Below, one piece after another: positions 20,960 through 31,899 of a stretch of 64,000 bases of DNA. The stretch lies in contig CM037880.1 in the NCBI GenBank assembly GCA_021292165.1, positions 185,563,970 to 185,627,969 on the forward strand, read 5' to 3'. A model generated the notes under the pieces. That model was not told where the DNA came from and made no database searches. It worked only from the letters and a program-made list of their open reading frames with translations. Numbering within the stretch: the stretch's first letter is position 1; each line of letters starts with the position of its first letter. This stretch comes from Shinisaurus crocodilurus (Eukaryota; Chordata; Lepidosauria; Squamata; Shinisauridae). The translations under genes were made by a program, and so were the position numbers.

Positions 20960-21410
20960 ACTAACGGGAATCCGATAGGTGAGTGAAAATCCAATGGATT
21001 TTCACAAATAGGCCCCACGGATTCCAGTGCATTAACCCCGCGCTAGTGCCAACTTGCTGTTGTGCGAGTTGAGCCAGCTTGCGGACTTCTGCTGCGGTTT
21101 CCACATTTTTCTAAACACTCTAAGGAAATTTGCACAAATCACGCTATTTGTGCAAATTAGAAGCTGAAAACCATGCAGTTCTATCACAATTTGCGCAAAG
21201 TGCTCTACAACTATGTAGTTTCCAGCTTCCAATTTGGGCAAATTGCATAAATTTGTGGAAATTGTGCCAATAGCATAATTTGCGTAAATTTCCTTAGCAT
21301 TTTTTTAAAATTTGCAAACCACAGCCCGCGGAACCCCACCCCACCCCGACTTGGCCTGGTTCTGATAATTGGATCAGAAATAGGCAGGAAGGCTGTTGAG
21401 GTCAAATGAG
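20960..21410. repeat. Inverted-repeat-rich repeat, TTTGTGCAAAT family
   Basis: Contains CGAGTTGAGCCAGCTTGCGG and many alternating words of the type ATTTGCACAAATCACG / TATTTGTGCAAATT. The 40860-41690 region has CACGAGTTGAGCCAGGTCGC and the same kind of alternation, so these appear to be two members of one non-coding repeat. Confidence 0.55.
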
Positions 21411-21627
21411 CCGGGCTTCATGTATTTATATAATCTTTTTTTAAAAAAGTTTTGTAAATAGGGTCTTGGATTGGGGCCTCAATTTTATGGGGTTCCATAG
21501 GCTTCTGTATAGATTATTTAGATTATTTTTTCTATCTCCCCAAGTGCTCAGTCTAGTACTCAGTCTAGAAGATACCAACAAAAAATGTTGCAGTTCTCAA
21601 ACTAGGTTTGTGTCTCCAGAAATACAT

Positions 21628-21715
21628 ACCGTATTTTTCGCTCCATAAGACGCACCCCCCCCAAAAAAAATAGGGGGAAATGTCTGTGCGTCTTATGGAG
21701 CGAATGTTGTTTAAA
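21628..21715. mobile_element. Short palindromic MITE (GTATTTTTCGCTCCATAAGACG type)
   Basis: ATTTTTCGCTCCATAAGACG and CGTCTTATGGAGCGAATGTT are inverted repeats about 50 bases apart with a C-run and A-run between. The same motif class, with GTATAAGAC, is at 33565-33740. Confidence 0.75.
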
Positions 21716-21839
21716 AAAATTTTTTCTTTCTTTTTTTTTTTTTACTCCCTTCTTCTGGTCCGGGGGAAGAGCGGAGGGCTCCTGGGCGTGGCGGGGCAAG
21801 CTCCCGCCTCTCAGCTGATTCCCCGCGGAACAGCTGATT

Positions 21840-21866
<27 letters not shown>
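21840..21866. repeat. (AT)n microsatellite
   Basis: About 13 AT units in the IL7 intron between exons 3a and 3b. It is flanked on both sides by CTTCTTCTGGTCCGGGGGAA, a direct repeat about 140 bases apart (21750 and 21881). Confidence 0.9.
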
Positions 21867-21870
<4 letters not shown>

Positions 21871-22424
21871 TATATTACTTCCTTCTTCTGGTCCGGGGGA
21901 AGAGGGAGGGCTCCTGGGCTGCCAGTCAACCAGTTTTACTCTCCTTTAATTCCTAGTCATAGCTGCTGGTTATTTGCTGCTCATTTCGCCTTCTCTATCT
22001 TTGCACAGTACTATAGTGCATTTCCACTTCTCTTATTGCTGCGGAGCCTGCACAGGTAGGATTGCACTATGCATAAAAACCCTTGTTCCAAGATCACACA
22101 TTTTTGTACCATTACAGGAGCTTAAAATGAAACATGAATGCAGTACAGACAAAGTAGGAAATCAGCTGTTGTAAGACAACATCTTACATCTTTGTAATTG
22201 GCTACAGCAGTGATGTTGCTTTTATTTTTAAAACAATTTGCTGGAACCATCTCTTAGAACCGTTGTTGTTGTTTTTTTAAACAAGCAATACCCTCCCAAG
22301 TCACATAGGTTATTACTAATAGATGAGCTTTGCTGCTCCGTAAAAGGCACAGTGCATGCTATTTTATTCTTGTGTAAAATAATTATTTTTTAAAGGGCTA
22401 AAGGCAAGTTCATCAAGGATCAAT

Positions 22425-22600
22425 GACTAAAGGCACACTCCTATAAATGTTTAGACAGAAAAACGGTTTACCATTCCCAGCATAGCTGGCTGGGGAATGC
22501 TGAGAGTTGTAAGACTTTTTTTTTCTGTCTAAGACTACAATCCTATGCAATTTACACAGAAGCACCAATGAGTAAAATGGGACTTCTGCATAAATACATA
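22425..22600. mobile_element. MITE remnant with TGTTTAGACAGAAAAA ends
   Basis: AATGTTTAGACAGAAAAACG ... TTTTTTTCTGTCTAAGACTA enclose CATTCCCAGCATAGCTGGCTGGGGAATGC, itself partly palindromic. A related, better preserved copy is at 55912-56008. Confidence 0.65.
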
Positions 22601-23400
22601 TAGGACTTTTCCAACATGCACAATACAATTAATATTCCCTCAAATTCTAAATAAAATTACGGTACTTGTTAACAGCAATATATGGATATGAGAAATAACA
22701 GATCTGATCAGCCCCATTTTCCAACTCTGACTGAAGTTATTCTAATCCTGGAGCTTTTTCCCCCTCCCAATATGATATAATGTTAGAAATTCTTAGAACC
22801 CCTATTAAAATCTCCAGGATTGCTTTCAATAGTTTCTTTCAGTGATGCTGATTCCTTTAGAGTGGCAGCCCTAGCTACTGTCCCTCTGCAACTTTGTGTA
22901 GACAAGGTCAAGCCTTTAACTCTCTCTCTGAAGCCTCTGTGGGCTTAAATTTGCCTGGAGCCCTGGCTGTGCCTGGCTAATGATCAGGCACAGCAGGGTT
23001 CCCTGGCCATATCTGCCCCCCTCTTCCCTCATTGATCCTCCAGCCGGTATCCCAGGGTACACTGCAGGAGCACTGAGTTCCCCCCCAAAGCTGTCATTTG
23101 CACTAATCCCCCCCACCAGCGCAGGGGATTCCCTCTGGTTTTGCCACTTCTCAAGGTGCTATCGACTTGGAGTAAATTCCAAAACTGAGGGGACAATTGG
23201 GGCTTCCCAGCACCCTAAAAAAAAAACCCAGGGATCCTGCGTGGAAGGGGGGAATTGAGGGGGTGTCCCCCAAAACACCCTTTTTTGCGGGATCTTGGGT
23301 TTATTTGGGGGGGCTTGCAACTCTGGGTTATCCACATATGGGAAAGTGAGGGCAGCCCAGGGGTACATGAGCCCCCCCAAAACCCCAAAGATTATGCTGC

Positions 23401-23597
23401 GAAGGGTGCTTTCCACTCCCCCACAATCTTCTTTTTAAAAAATGTAAAAGAAATAGCAGTGGGCTACAAAGTTCCATTTTGGCATGGACACTGTGTCCAT
23501 TCAGACAAGTGTCCATGCCAAATTGAAACTTTGTAGCCCATTGCTATTTTACATTTTTTAAAAGAAAAAAATGGCGGGAGTGGAAAGCACCCTTTGC
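23401..23597. repeat. Long palindrome, about 91-bp arms
   Basis: The left arm (23401-23492) and right arm (23508-23597) are near-complementary: GAAGGGTGCTTTCCACTCCC against GGGAGTGGAAAGCACCCTTT, and GGCATGGACAC against GTGTCCATGCC, with a 15-nt loop. It lies in an IL7 intron and is non-coding. It may be the core of a larger MITE starting near 23160. Confidence 0.85.
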
Positions 23598-23681
23598 TAG
23601 CCCCTTGGCAAGAGCAGCAGCCCTTGCTCTTTCCAAGGAGCTCTGTGCCTTTTTGGATTCTCAATGGGTTAGCCTGTCATC

Positions 23682-23836
23682 CGGGTTCAGTCAACACGCT
23701 AAACCTACTAGAGTTTTCTTACTGCAAGCCATGGCTTAGCAGGGTGGTTTCTAAGCCATACCACGCAAGGTTCAGACAACACACTAAGCCACTCTGCCAC
23801 TAAACCTACTGAGGTTTAGCGTGTTGTGTGAACCTA
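23682..23836. mobile_element. Inverted-repeat MITE
   Basis: GGGTTCAGTCAACACGCTAA at the left is complementary to TTAGCGTGTTGTGTGAACCT at the right, and AAACCTACTAGAG / CTACTGAGGTTT repeat internally. No coding capacity. Confidence 0.8.
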
Positions 23837-24129
23837 GTCACTGAAAGTGTCAATGAATAGAGGATTATTGGAGGTGGAATCAATCTGGGGAAGGAGAAGA
23901 AGCCTGGAGATAAATGCAATAAGGGAGGGGCAGGCAATAGAAACGAAAGTGAAACAATATGAGCAGAATACCTGACACAGTCTATTTAAAAAAAAGGGGG
24001 GGGGGGTTTAAATAAAAAAAAATCATTTAAACATCAAATTGGGAAAAAAAACACAAATGTTTAACTAAATTTTCAAAAAAATTCAAAAAACCCCATATCC
24101 TTGTTAAATATTGTATCTTTACCGCTTCG

Positions 24130-26300
24130 GGAACGCTGGGGGAAAGTGACCATGTTATACTTGAGTTCTTGATTCTAAGGGGAGCAAAAGCTGAGTGTAG
24201 CCAAACGTGTACCCTGGATTTTAGGAAAGCCAATTTTAACAAACTCAGAACAATGATAAGTAAGGTCCCATGGCAAGCAACTCTAATGAGAAAAGGAGCC
24301 CAGGATGGGTGGAAGTTTTTAAAAAAGGAAATTTTAAAGGCACAATTGCAAACAATTCCCACAAGGAAAAAAGGCAGAGGGCAACAGAAGAAGCCAATGT
24401 GGCTTCACAATAAACTCAAAGATGACCTGAAAACAAAAAAGAACACGTATAGGAAGTGGAAGGAAGGACAGGCTACAAAGGAAGAGTACAGGCAGGTAGC
24501 GCAGAACTGCAGGAATAGTGTCAGGAAGGCTAAAGCTGAGAATGAGCTAAGGTTAGCGAGGGATGCTAAAAACAACAAGAAAGCTTTCTTCAGATACATG
24601 CATAGTAAAAGACAGAGGAAAGAAATGGTGGTTCAACTACGCAATGGGGATGGCAAATTGATAACAGAAGACAAAGAAAAGGCAGAAGTGTTCAATTCCT
24701 ACTTCTGCTCGGTCTTCTCCCAAAAGAGGGTCTATGACCCCCCTGGCAAACCTGAAGTGCAGACTGAAGGGGCAGGATTGCAGCTTGAGATTGATAGGCA
24801 AATGGTCAAGGAGCACCTGATTACTCTGAACGAGTTTAAATCTCCAGGGCCTGACGAGCTGCATCCTAGAGTAATAAAGGAACTGGCAGAAGAACTCTCA
24901 GAACCACTGTCTATTATCTTTGAGAAATCATGGAGGACAGGTGAAGTGCCAGATGACTGGAGGAAGGCAAATGTTGTTCCCATCTTCAAAAAGGGCAAGA
25001 AGGAGGAACCTGGGAACTATAGGCCAGTCAGTCTGACATTAATCCCTGGGAAATTTTTGGAGCAGATTATAAAAAAGTCAGTTTGCAAGCACCTTGAAAA
25101 CAATGCAGTGATTACTAGAAGCCAGCATGGATTTGTCAAGAACAAATCCTGCCAGACTAATATATCTGGACTTCAGCAAAGCTTTCGACAAAGTGCCTCA
25201 TGATATCCTGATTAGCAAGCTAGCTAAAAGTGGGCTAGATGGAACAACTATCAGGTGGATCCACAATTGGCTACAGAATCGGACTCAAAGAGTGCTTATC
25301 AATGGTTCCTTCGCAAACTGGGGAGAGGTAACGAGTGGGGTACCACAGGGCTCGGACCTGGGCCCAGTGCTCTTCAATATTTTTATTAATGACTTGGATG
25401 AGGAGGTACAGGGAATGTTTATCAAATCTGCAGATGACACAGAGTTGGGTGGAACAGCTAATACTCTGGAAGACAGAAACAAAATTCAAAGCGACCTCGA
25501 TAGGCTGGAGCGCTGGGCCGAACAACAGAATGAAATTTAATAGGGATAAATGCCAAGTGCTGCACCTAGGGAAAGGAAACCAATGCACAGTTACAGACAT
25601 TTGGCTCAACAATACTACAAGTGAGAAGGATCTTGGAATTGTGGTGGATCACAAACTGAGTATGAGCCAGCAATGCGATGTGGCTGCAAAGAAGGCAAAT
25701 GCTATTTTGGGCTGCATTAATAGAAGTATAGCTTCCAAATCGCGTGAAGTGATGATTCCCCTTTACTCAGCACTGGTTAGGCCCCATCTTGAGTACTGCG
25801 TCCAGTTCTGGGCACCACACTTTAAGAAGGACGTAGACAAACTGGAGAGGGTTCAGAGGCGGGCAACAAGGATGATAAAGGGACTGGAAACAAGGCCCTA
25901 TGAGGAGAGACTGAAAGAACTGGGCATGTTTAGCCTTCAGAAGAGCAGACTGAGGGGAGATATGATCACACTCTTCCAGTACTTGAAGGGATGTCACACA
26001 GGAGGTCCAGGATCTCTTCTTGATCATCCCAGTTTGCAGGACACGGAATAATGGGCTCAAGTTACAGGAACCTAGATTCCACCTAAACATCAGGAAAAAT
26101 TTCCTGACTGTCAGAGCAATAAGACAATGGAATCAACTACCTAGGGAGGTGGTGGACTCTCCCACTCTGGAGGCATTCAAGGTGCAGCTGGACAGCCATC
26201 TGTCAGGAATACTTTGACCTGGATTCCTGCATTGAGCAGGGGGTTGGACTCGATGGCCTTGTAGGCCCCTTCCAACCCTACTTTTCTATGATTCTATGAC
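24130..26300 (+). mobile_element. CR1 LINE, 5'-truncated, broken reverse transcriptase
   Basis: A 344-codon open stretch (24169-25203) encodes the region between endonuclease and polymerase and the start of the reverse transcriptase (FKSPGPDELHPRVIKELAEE, SQHGFVKNKSCQTN). Then comes an internal deletion of roughly 25 codons at about 25163, where the frame jumps into IYLDFSKAFDKVPHD. Later parts continue through GVPQGSDLGPVLFNIFINDL, SADDTELGG (in place of the usual F/YADD) and LYSALVRPHLEYCVQFW in shifted frames at 25127-25540 and 25335-26051. The 3' end is the standard CR1 end, closing CTATGATTCTATGA. It is inactive. It lies in the IL7 intron between exons 3a and 3b, antisense to IL7. Confidence 0.95.
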
Positions 26301-26339
26301 AATACAGTGTTGTTTTAGTTAAATAAAATAGTTTCAGTG

Positions 26340-26560
26340 TTTGTCTGGAGTTGGGGTCGATTGTCCTAATAGAGTAAGGTAAGAAAATCCTCTGAATATT
26401 CATGATTAAGCTGTTCAACTGGAGATTGTTCACCTTCCAGTGCCTTCACAAATATCTGTTTCAATGAGCTTTGGTAACTCTGTGTAAAATATGTATTGAG
26501 GTTATAGCAAGGAGGAGTGCACTTTTTGGGGCAGAAAAATCACATGATTAAATCGAGTCT
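26340..26560 (-). other. Small unidentified open stretch in intron
   Basis: A 60-odd codon minus-strand stretch with YQSSLKQIFVKALEGEQ is open between stops. No homologue was recognised and no splice pair in a suitable phase for IL7 was found. It may be a transposase scrap. Confidence 0.2.
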
Positions 26561-26585
26561 TTCTGAGTAGTGATTTCAATTGTGA

Positions 26586-26682
26586 TTTGCTTTAAATCAA
26601 ATCCACCCTGGACCAAAGGCAGATAGACCAAAGGCAGCTGCTTTAAATCAAATCCACCCTAGACCAAAGGCAGATAGAAAAC
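26586..26682. repeat. Short tandem duplication within a dispersed repeat
   Basis: Two copies of TGCTTTAAATCAAATCCACC followed by CTGGACCAAAGGCAGATAGA-like sequence stand about 50 bases apart. The TTTAAATCAAATCCACCCT wording is common in amniote dispersed repeats. Confidence 0.75.
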
Positions 26683-27874
26683 ACTCCTCCATTCTAGTCC
26701 TGTGTGGAAGGAACACCTGGACAGGGGCCCCTCTCTCCCTGTTTCATCACGGAGAAATAATGATTTTGAGGCAGCTTAAACTCTTCTGTCAATGTTCTTT
26801 ATCTAAGAAACTCAGGTGACAATTTAAATTATGGCCTTTGTGATCTTGCAGTACTTTCACTTTTCAACACAGGTTACAGACTGTTTTAAGTTAACAATAA
26901 TCAAATTAGCCCTGTGCTGTGCTGAATCTACTATCTGTCCCAGCTGGCCTGATGAAAGAAGCCTTGTAGTGTGTTTTACTGTTCAAGAAGAGTTCAGGTA
27001 TTTGGGACACAAGTTGCACCATCTTGTGGTCAAGCAAACCTGAGGGTTAAAGAGGATGTGTCCTTACATTCTATCCACCATCTGAGGTTGGGTCATCTGT
27101 ATTTATACTCTTGGATAAACAAGTGTCCACTTCTCTGGTATGTTTAGATAATGGTCTAGTAAACAAGTTATCTGATAACCAGAAATACAGATGTCTATCT
27201 TGCTGGATACTGATAAACAAGTTATAATATTCCTAAGTCCATATTTAGCTAACCATCTGGATATGATGGCATTTCAAAGATGTTAAGCTGTCCAGTTTAC
27301 TATACTCAATGCACAATTGGGATTGTTCATCAGATGATCTTAACCTTCTTTGTAAACAAATTATTCTATCATTTCCAGGGGAACGCCAACATGAGGATGT
27401 TTGTCTCCACAAGTCTGTTTTGCATGTTTCAGGTCTGATTAAAAATTATTGGTGGCCCCATGCCAGAGGTGTAGGGTGCTTCCAGACAAGGCTTGTACTA
27501 TGCAAACACCCTGCCTCTTCCATGGAATTTTACAAGAGATCTAGACATTGTCTTCCACTAGTAATCCTCCCATGTTTTCCCAATGCTTCTTACCAGAAAA
27601 AAACCCACCAAGTTAAGGAGGGAATGTCGGAATTGCTGCACAATGCCTTTTAACTGGTAGCACCAGGAGCCCTTCAACTGGAAGTCTTGTTAGACAACAA
27701 GCAATACCCAAGAGCCTCAAACCATAAAATTTTAAGACATTCAGTCTCAGTCTACTGAAAAGTAAGACCCATGTTGGGATCGCAGACTAAGAGTCTTTGG
27801 AGCTTCTAGGCTATTTCCTAGGTCACAACATATTCCCTATAACAGCCCTCCCCACTGTAGCCAAATCCTTAAGT
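26683..27874 (-). other. IL7: IL7 intron sequence, mostly unassigned
   Basis: A MITE-like word (GGGTGCTTCCAGACAAGGCT) occurs near 27476; the same word opens elements near 50108 and 50757. Otherwise nothing recognised. Confidence 0.5.
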
Positions 27875-27879
27875 CAAAT

Positions 27880-28595
27880 TGTGGAGAAAAAGGTGTCAGA
27901 GTTTCCTGCACCACACACACACATACACACCTCCACATGTGTAAAAAAGTATAATCCCAGCTGGGGGCTGGGAAATGCAAAATGTACATAGTTACTCTGA
28001 TGGCTCCTGACTCCGCAGAGTCTCCCATGTCTTTGATGGCCGGTGCCACAGCTATTTGCATGCAAATGCAGCAAAGAGCCACCCCTCCCCTGCCTGGCCC
28101 AGATGAAGTTCATCCTGATTGGCTTAAGACACCTGGGCTACTGAAAGGAGGGGTGGGGGGAAGAATCTATACTGCTGCTGTGGCTTCTGGTTTGCGTTGT
28201 TGTCTGCACGCTTTCGCGGGAGTAGGGCTCTTTTGCTGAGGCAAGCCCTGGGAAGAAGACCAACCCCCAGACAAAGGGAGTGCCTGGGTATTTATATAGT
28301 AAAGAACTAGTTTTGTTGTTTTATAGCTCTACTTGTATGTACCAAAGTGTCTTTCTACCTTTCTCCCTCTTCCCTCATTCCCCACCTTTTACTGTAATCT
28401 GTTTACCTTAAATAAATTTTCCTGGTTTTACCCCACACGGTGTGTGTGGTCTCTCTGTGGTTCAGTGCTAAATCCAGTGTATAGACCAAGGGCAAGGCCC
28501 TGAGAGAATCAAGTCAAGACGGCAGAGCTAAGGCTGGCAGTTTTGCACCTTTGATCTCTGGTCTTGAGTCAAAGACCGGTTAGCAGTCCTTCACA
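27880..28595 (+). mobile_element. Solo LTR of an endogenous retrovirus-like element
   Basis: The element starts TGTGGAG and ends CTTCACA (TGTG...CACA inverted termini) and is flanked by the 5-bp duplication CAAAT (27875-27879 and 28596-28600). Inside, in the right order, are a TATA box (TATTTATATAG near 28290) and a polyadenylation signal AATAAA at 28411-28416, with a GT-rich stretch after it (GGTGTGTGTGGTCTCTCTGT). No internal retroviral genes are next to it, so it is a solo LTR left by recombination. It sits antisense to IL7 in the intron between exons 3a and 3b, about 570 bases from exon 3a. Confidence 0.88.
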
Positions 28596-28699
28596 CAAAT
28601 ATTTAGCCATGCTAAATGAGTACAGCTTCTCCAGGATTAGTACAAAAGAGGCTGGAAAGAGCAAGTGCACATGTCTTGCTCTCTTATAATGCTAGAACT

Positions 28700-29052
28700 G
28701 GGATCATCCAATGAAGCTGAATGGTGGGATATTCAATAAAGATAAACAGAAGTACTTCTTCACACAGCACAAAAACTATGGCATTCAACAAGATGTAGTG
28801 ATGGTCTACATTTTGGGATTAGACAAATTCATGGAGGATAAGGCTATCAGTAGCTAATAGTCACGATGGCTATATATTATTTCCAATAGCAGAGGCAATG
28901 TGTCCTGCGTACCAGCTGCATAAGTAGCAGGGTGCTACAGCACTCATGTCCTATTTGTGGCCTTTTCAGTGACTTGTTGGCCACTGTGTGAACAGAATGC
29001 TGGACTAGATAGGCCTTCAGTCTGATCCAGCATTACTCTTCTTATGTTCTTA
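28700..29052 (+). repeat. LINE 3' end, CR1/L3-like
   Basis: Longest copy of this family here: AGATAAACAGAAGTACTTCT, GGAGGATAAGGCTATCAGTA, GAACAGAATGCTGGACTAGA, closing CTTCTTATGTTCTTATGA. It ends exactly where the duplicated IL7 exon block begins, so it inserted at or near that boundary. Confidence 0.85.
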
Positions 29053-29325
29053 TGACATTCTGAACAGAGCATAGCCTGGGCAAAGGGAAGGAAGGTGGCC
29101 ATGTTCCACACTTGTGCTTACTTCAGAAACTATAGATGTATATTAACTCCAAAAAAAGCAACATTACCTTAGTTGAATTGCAGAAAATTATTCTGGCATT
29201 ACATGGCTTGCACACAGCAACATCTTGTCCAGTTTTTTGCTCCTATAATAAATTAGAATGCAAGTAGCAACATTTTAATTTAGATGTTTCTGCACTTCTC
29301 TTTTCAGTGTGATAAACTCACAATT
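29040..29325 (-). repeat. IL7: Duplicated IL7 block, copy A (contains exon 3a)
   Basis: Counterpart of 19175-19455, same orientation. The splice-site neighbourhoods are about 94% identical to the other copy over 80 intronic bases, apart from an 8-base insertion (CATCTATA in the minus sense) 29 bases after the donor. The left side abuts a LINE tail. Confidence 0.9.
29168..29242 (-). CDS. IL7: IL7 coding exon 3a (duplicate third exon)
   Basis: Acceptor TTCTAATTTATTATAG|GAG; donor ACTAAG|GTAATG; 25 codons, phase 0 to 0: EQKTGQDVAVCKPCN, then ARIIFCNSTK. Like human exon 3 it is symmetric and ends with a cysteine and a short charged tail (CNSTK; human CDANK). It has three cysteines to the two in 3b and one N-glycosylation site (NST). 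Against 3b it keeps TGQ, CK, NA, C, S and K but changes 15 of 25 residues. The two exons could be alternatives or be included together, since either choice keeps the frame. Confidence 0.82.
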
Positions 29326-29329
29326 ATTG

Positions 29330-31265
29330 TAGCAGTCAATGACATGATCATATTACTGTGATCAATTGTAGAAATGTTTCTGGAAAGTAATTATTTGCAA
29401 TAAATAGTGTATAGTTTGGTTGAGCATTGTTCATTTTTTAGTTCACTTCTAAATATTTATTTGAACAATGCAGTTCCTCTCTTTCTTAAAAGAAATTCTT
29501 CCATTTTCCAAACCATTGAAACATACTTGGTTGTATCCAGTAGTGCCCTTCTGCTGACAGAAGGCTCTTTGGTCCAAGGGAGGCTTCGATCAGCAGAATG
29601 GGGACAAAGGCAATTTTTGTAGATTCCCCTTCTCTCGTGCTGCGCCCCTCCAATCTGATCCAGAAGGTTGGGAAACCCTACTGAACACTGTGAGAGAACA
29701 GAGAGTGCAGGCGGGAAGGTGATTTAGAAAATAATGCCACCCCATTCTGCTGATGGAAACCTCTGGACCAAGAGCCTTCTGTCAGCGGAGAGACACCTTC
29801 AGATTCAACTCATTGTTGGCACACTTTCAACTTAATTTAACAACCTTGTTGGCTATTATTTTATTCTATTGACAAAATGCAAGCCAGAAAACTAGCTCAG
29901 CTTGCATGTGTGACTTGCTCTCAGTTTTATGCTGTTCACCTGTTTTTAGGAGATTTGGCTGTAGCTTGCATTAAAACATATATATTTCAAAATGTGTCTA
30001 TTTACTTTTTGATGATCTTAAAATGTATGTATTTCTTCATTTACCAACAATCTTAGTCTTATGAGATACTGTACTTTTAAAATCAATGGAATGCCATGGT
30101 TGGTACACAAGCACAATGCATCAATACTTATTGTACCAGCAGCTGCCACAAGTACCAGATACATCTCAGTTCGTTTTTGACCATAATTTATCCAATTTGC
30201 ACCTCCCCAAACCAAATGTGGACCTGAACTCAATCTGTGATCTGAAGTGCATTTCCAAGCTTGAGATGTGATTTGCACATCAAGAAATGCATTCAAAAAA
30301 TGTGTACATTTGAAAAATTCACACAAACATGCTTAAGTTAATGGGAGAAAAATGCATACATTTAAAAAATGCACACAATGCATACATTTGGAAACATGAG
30401 CATGAGGATATGCATGAATTTTCATGTGAAAAGGGAAAAAAAAGATCACAATATGATACAGACACACGTCAGAATGAGCTTCAAGGTAGAAATCAGAGAA
30501 TCTTGCAGAGCCCAAGTTTTGCTGATTCACACATCCCTATTAATGCTGGGATTCAAAGAGCTTGAGGCACAAGCAGAAATCATTTCCCTGCACGAGGCAG
30601 AGCTGGCAATTCCATACCACTGTACCACATTGCTTACTACTCTGGAGAATGCCTTCAACCTCAGAAGCAACTTTTGGGGTGCAAAGCAAAAGGGGGGCAG
30701 AAAGCACCAGTGCATATGTGACCCTTCAAATCTCAGCTACTGCGTACTGCTACTTTGCAAAGTTGTTAAGCAATTTATCTGATTCATCACTGTATGTGTC
30801 AAGACATGTCTCTTCAAAGAAAAGACAGAAGAGTAGCACTCAGACAATCTACAGAGATTGCACAACTGTTTAATTCTTTTCAAAAGAAGTAGGATTTTTC
30901 TGAGGTGTCAAAAAGAGATAAAAGGTGCATCGGGGAATGACCATTTGATGAATATAGGCGAATAAGTGCTTTGAGTGCCATTAACTCCCTTGAGTGCCAT
31001 TTTTGGGTAGAAAGGTGCGGTCCAAATCAAGTCAATAAATAAATAAACTTTAATTGTTTTCCACCATCAGCAGAGGAGAGAGATCTGCTACTTACTGCTT
31101 GCCATCTAGGCCAGAGGGTGTTTGACCCGATTTCTATTACTATCTGGGAAGGGCAACTGACCTTGCCTTCTTCTGAAGCTCTACTTCTGCTGCTAAAAAG
31201 GCCATACTCTACTTCTGCTGCTAAACAGCAAGGTCAGAGAGTGTTTCGCTCTTTGTTGGTAATGG
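29330..31265 (-). other. IL7: IL7 intron 2 sequence with one inverted-repeat element
   Basis: 29537-29805 holds a MITE whose ends AGAAGGCTCTTTGGTCCAAG and TGGACCAAGAGCCTTCT are inverted repeats, with CAGCAGAATGGGG / CCCCATTCTGCTG inside them. A LINE tail (AAAGGTGCGGTCCAAATCAA, AATAAATAAATAAA) ends near 31048. The overlapping ORFs at 30369-30873 show no known family. Confidence 0.55.
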
Positions 31266-31267
31266 AA

Positions 31268-31848
31268 TTATTCATTATAAGCCGACCCGAATATAAGCTG
31301 AGGCCCCTAATTTTACCCTCAAAAAAGCTGGGAAAGCTTATTGACTCGAGTATAAGCCTAGGGTGGGAAATGCAGCAGCTACAGGTACAGGTAAATTTAA
31401 AAATTACGGTAAATTTAAAAAATTTAAATTTAAAAAATAAAGATACGGTAGATACCAATAAAATTACGTACATTACGGTAATTGAGGCATCAGGAGGCTG
31501 ATGGGAGTTGGAGCTTTGGCGGCGAGGCTTTTTCGGCGGCGGGGGGGTGCAGGTACGGTGGCGGGGGGGTCTGGGGTGTCGGCGGAGGTCCTGGGGGGGC
31601 TTTGGCAGCGGCGGGGCTTTGGTGGCGGCGGGCCTTCAGCGGGGGCGGAGCTTTGGCGGCGGCGGGAAGGCTTTTTCGGCGGCGGGGGGTGCAGGTACAG
31701 TGGTGGGGTGGTGGCAGGGGGGGTCTGGGGGTGGGGGGTCCTGGGGGGGCTTTGGCGACGCTGACTCGAGTATAAGCCGAGGGGAGGCATTTTTCAGCAC
31801 AAAAAATGTGCTGAAAAACTCGGCTTATACTCGAGTATATACGGTAAT
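31268..31848. mobile_element. MITE with TATAAGCCGA ends and GGC-rich tandem core
   Basis: The sequence TTATAAGCCGACCCGAATAT ... CTTATACTCGAGTATATACG shows inverted, repeated GACTCGAGTATAAGCC words. Its centre (31510-31760) is extremely G-rich with two copies of a roughly 130-base unit containing GGCTTTTTCGGCGGCGG and CCTGGGGGGGCTTTGGC. The 162-codon Gly-rich ORFs over it are products of that composition, not genes. Confidence 0.7.
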
Positions 31849-31899
31849 TATTTTGATATGGATATTTTATTATTTAGATGCTATGAAATTATTCCAACT

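Noticed and set aside
30790..30880. Minus-strand FSLKRHVLTHT stretch, like a zinc finger or IL7 helix B
   Set aside because: No consensus donor in the right phase, only one of the two expected cysteines in place, and no second finger.
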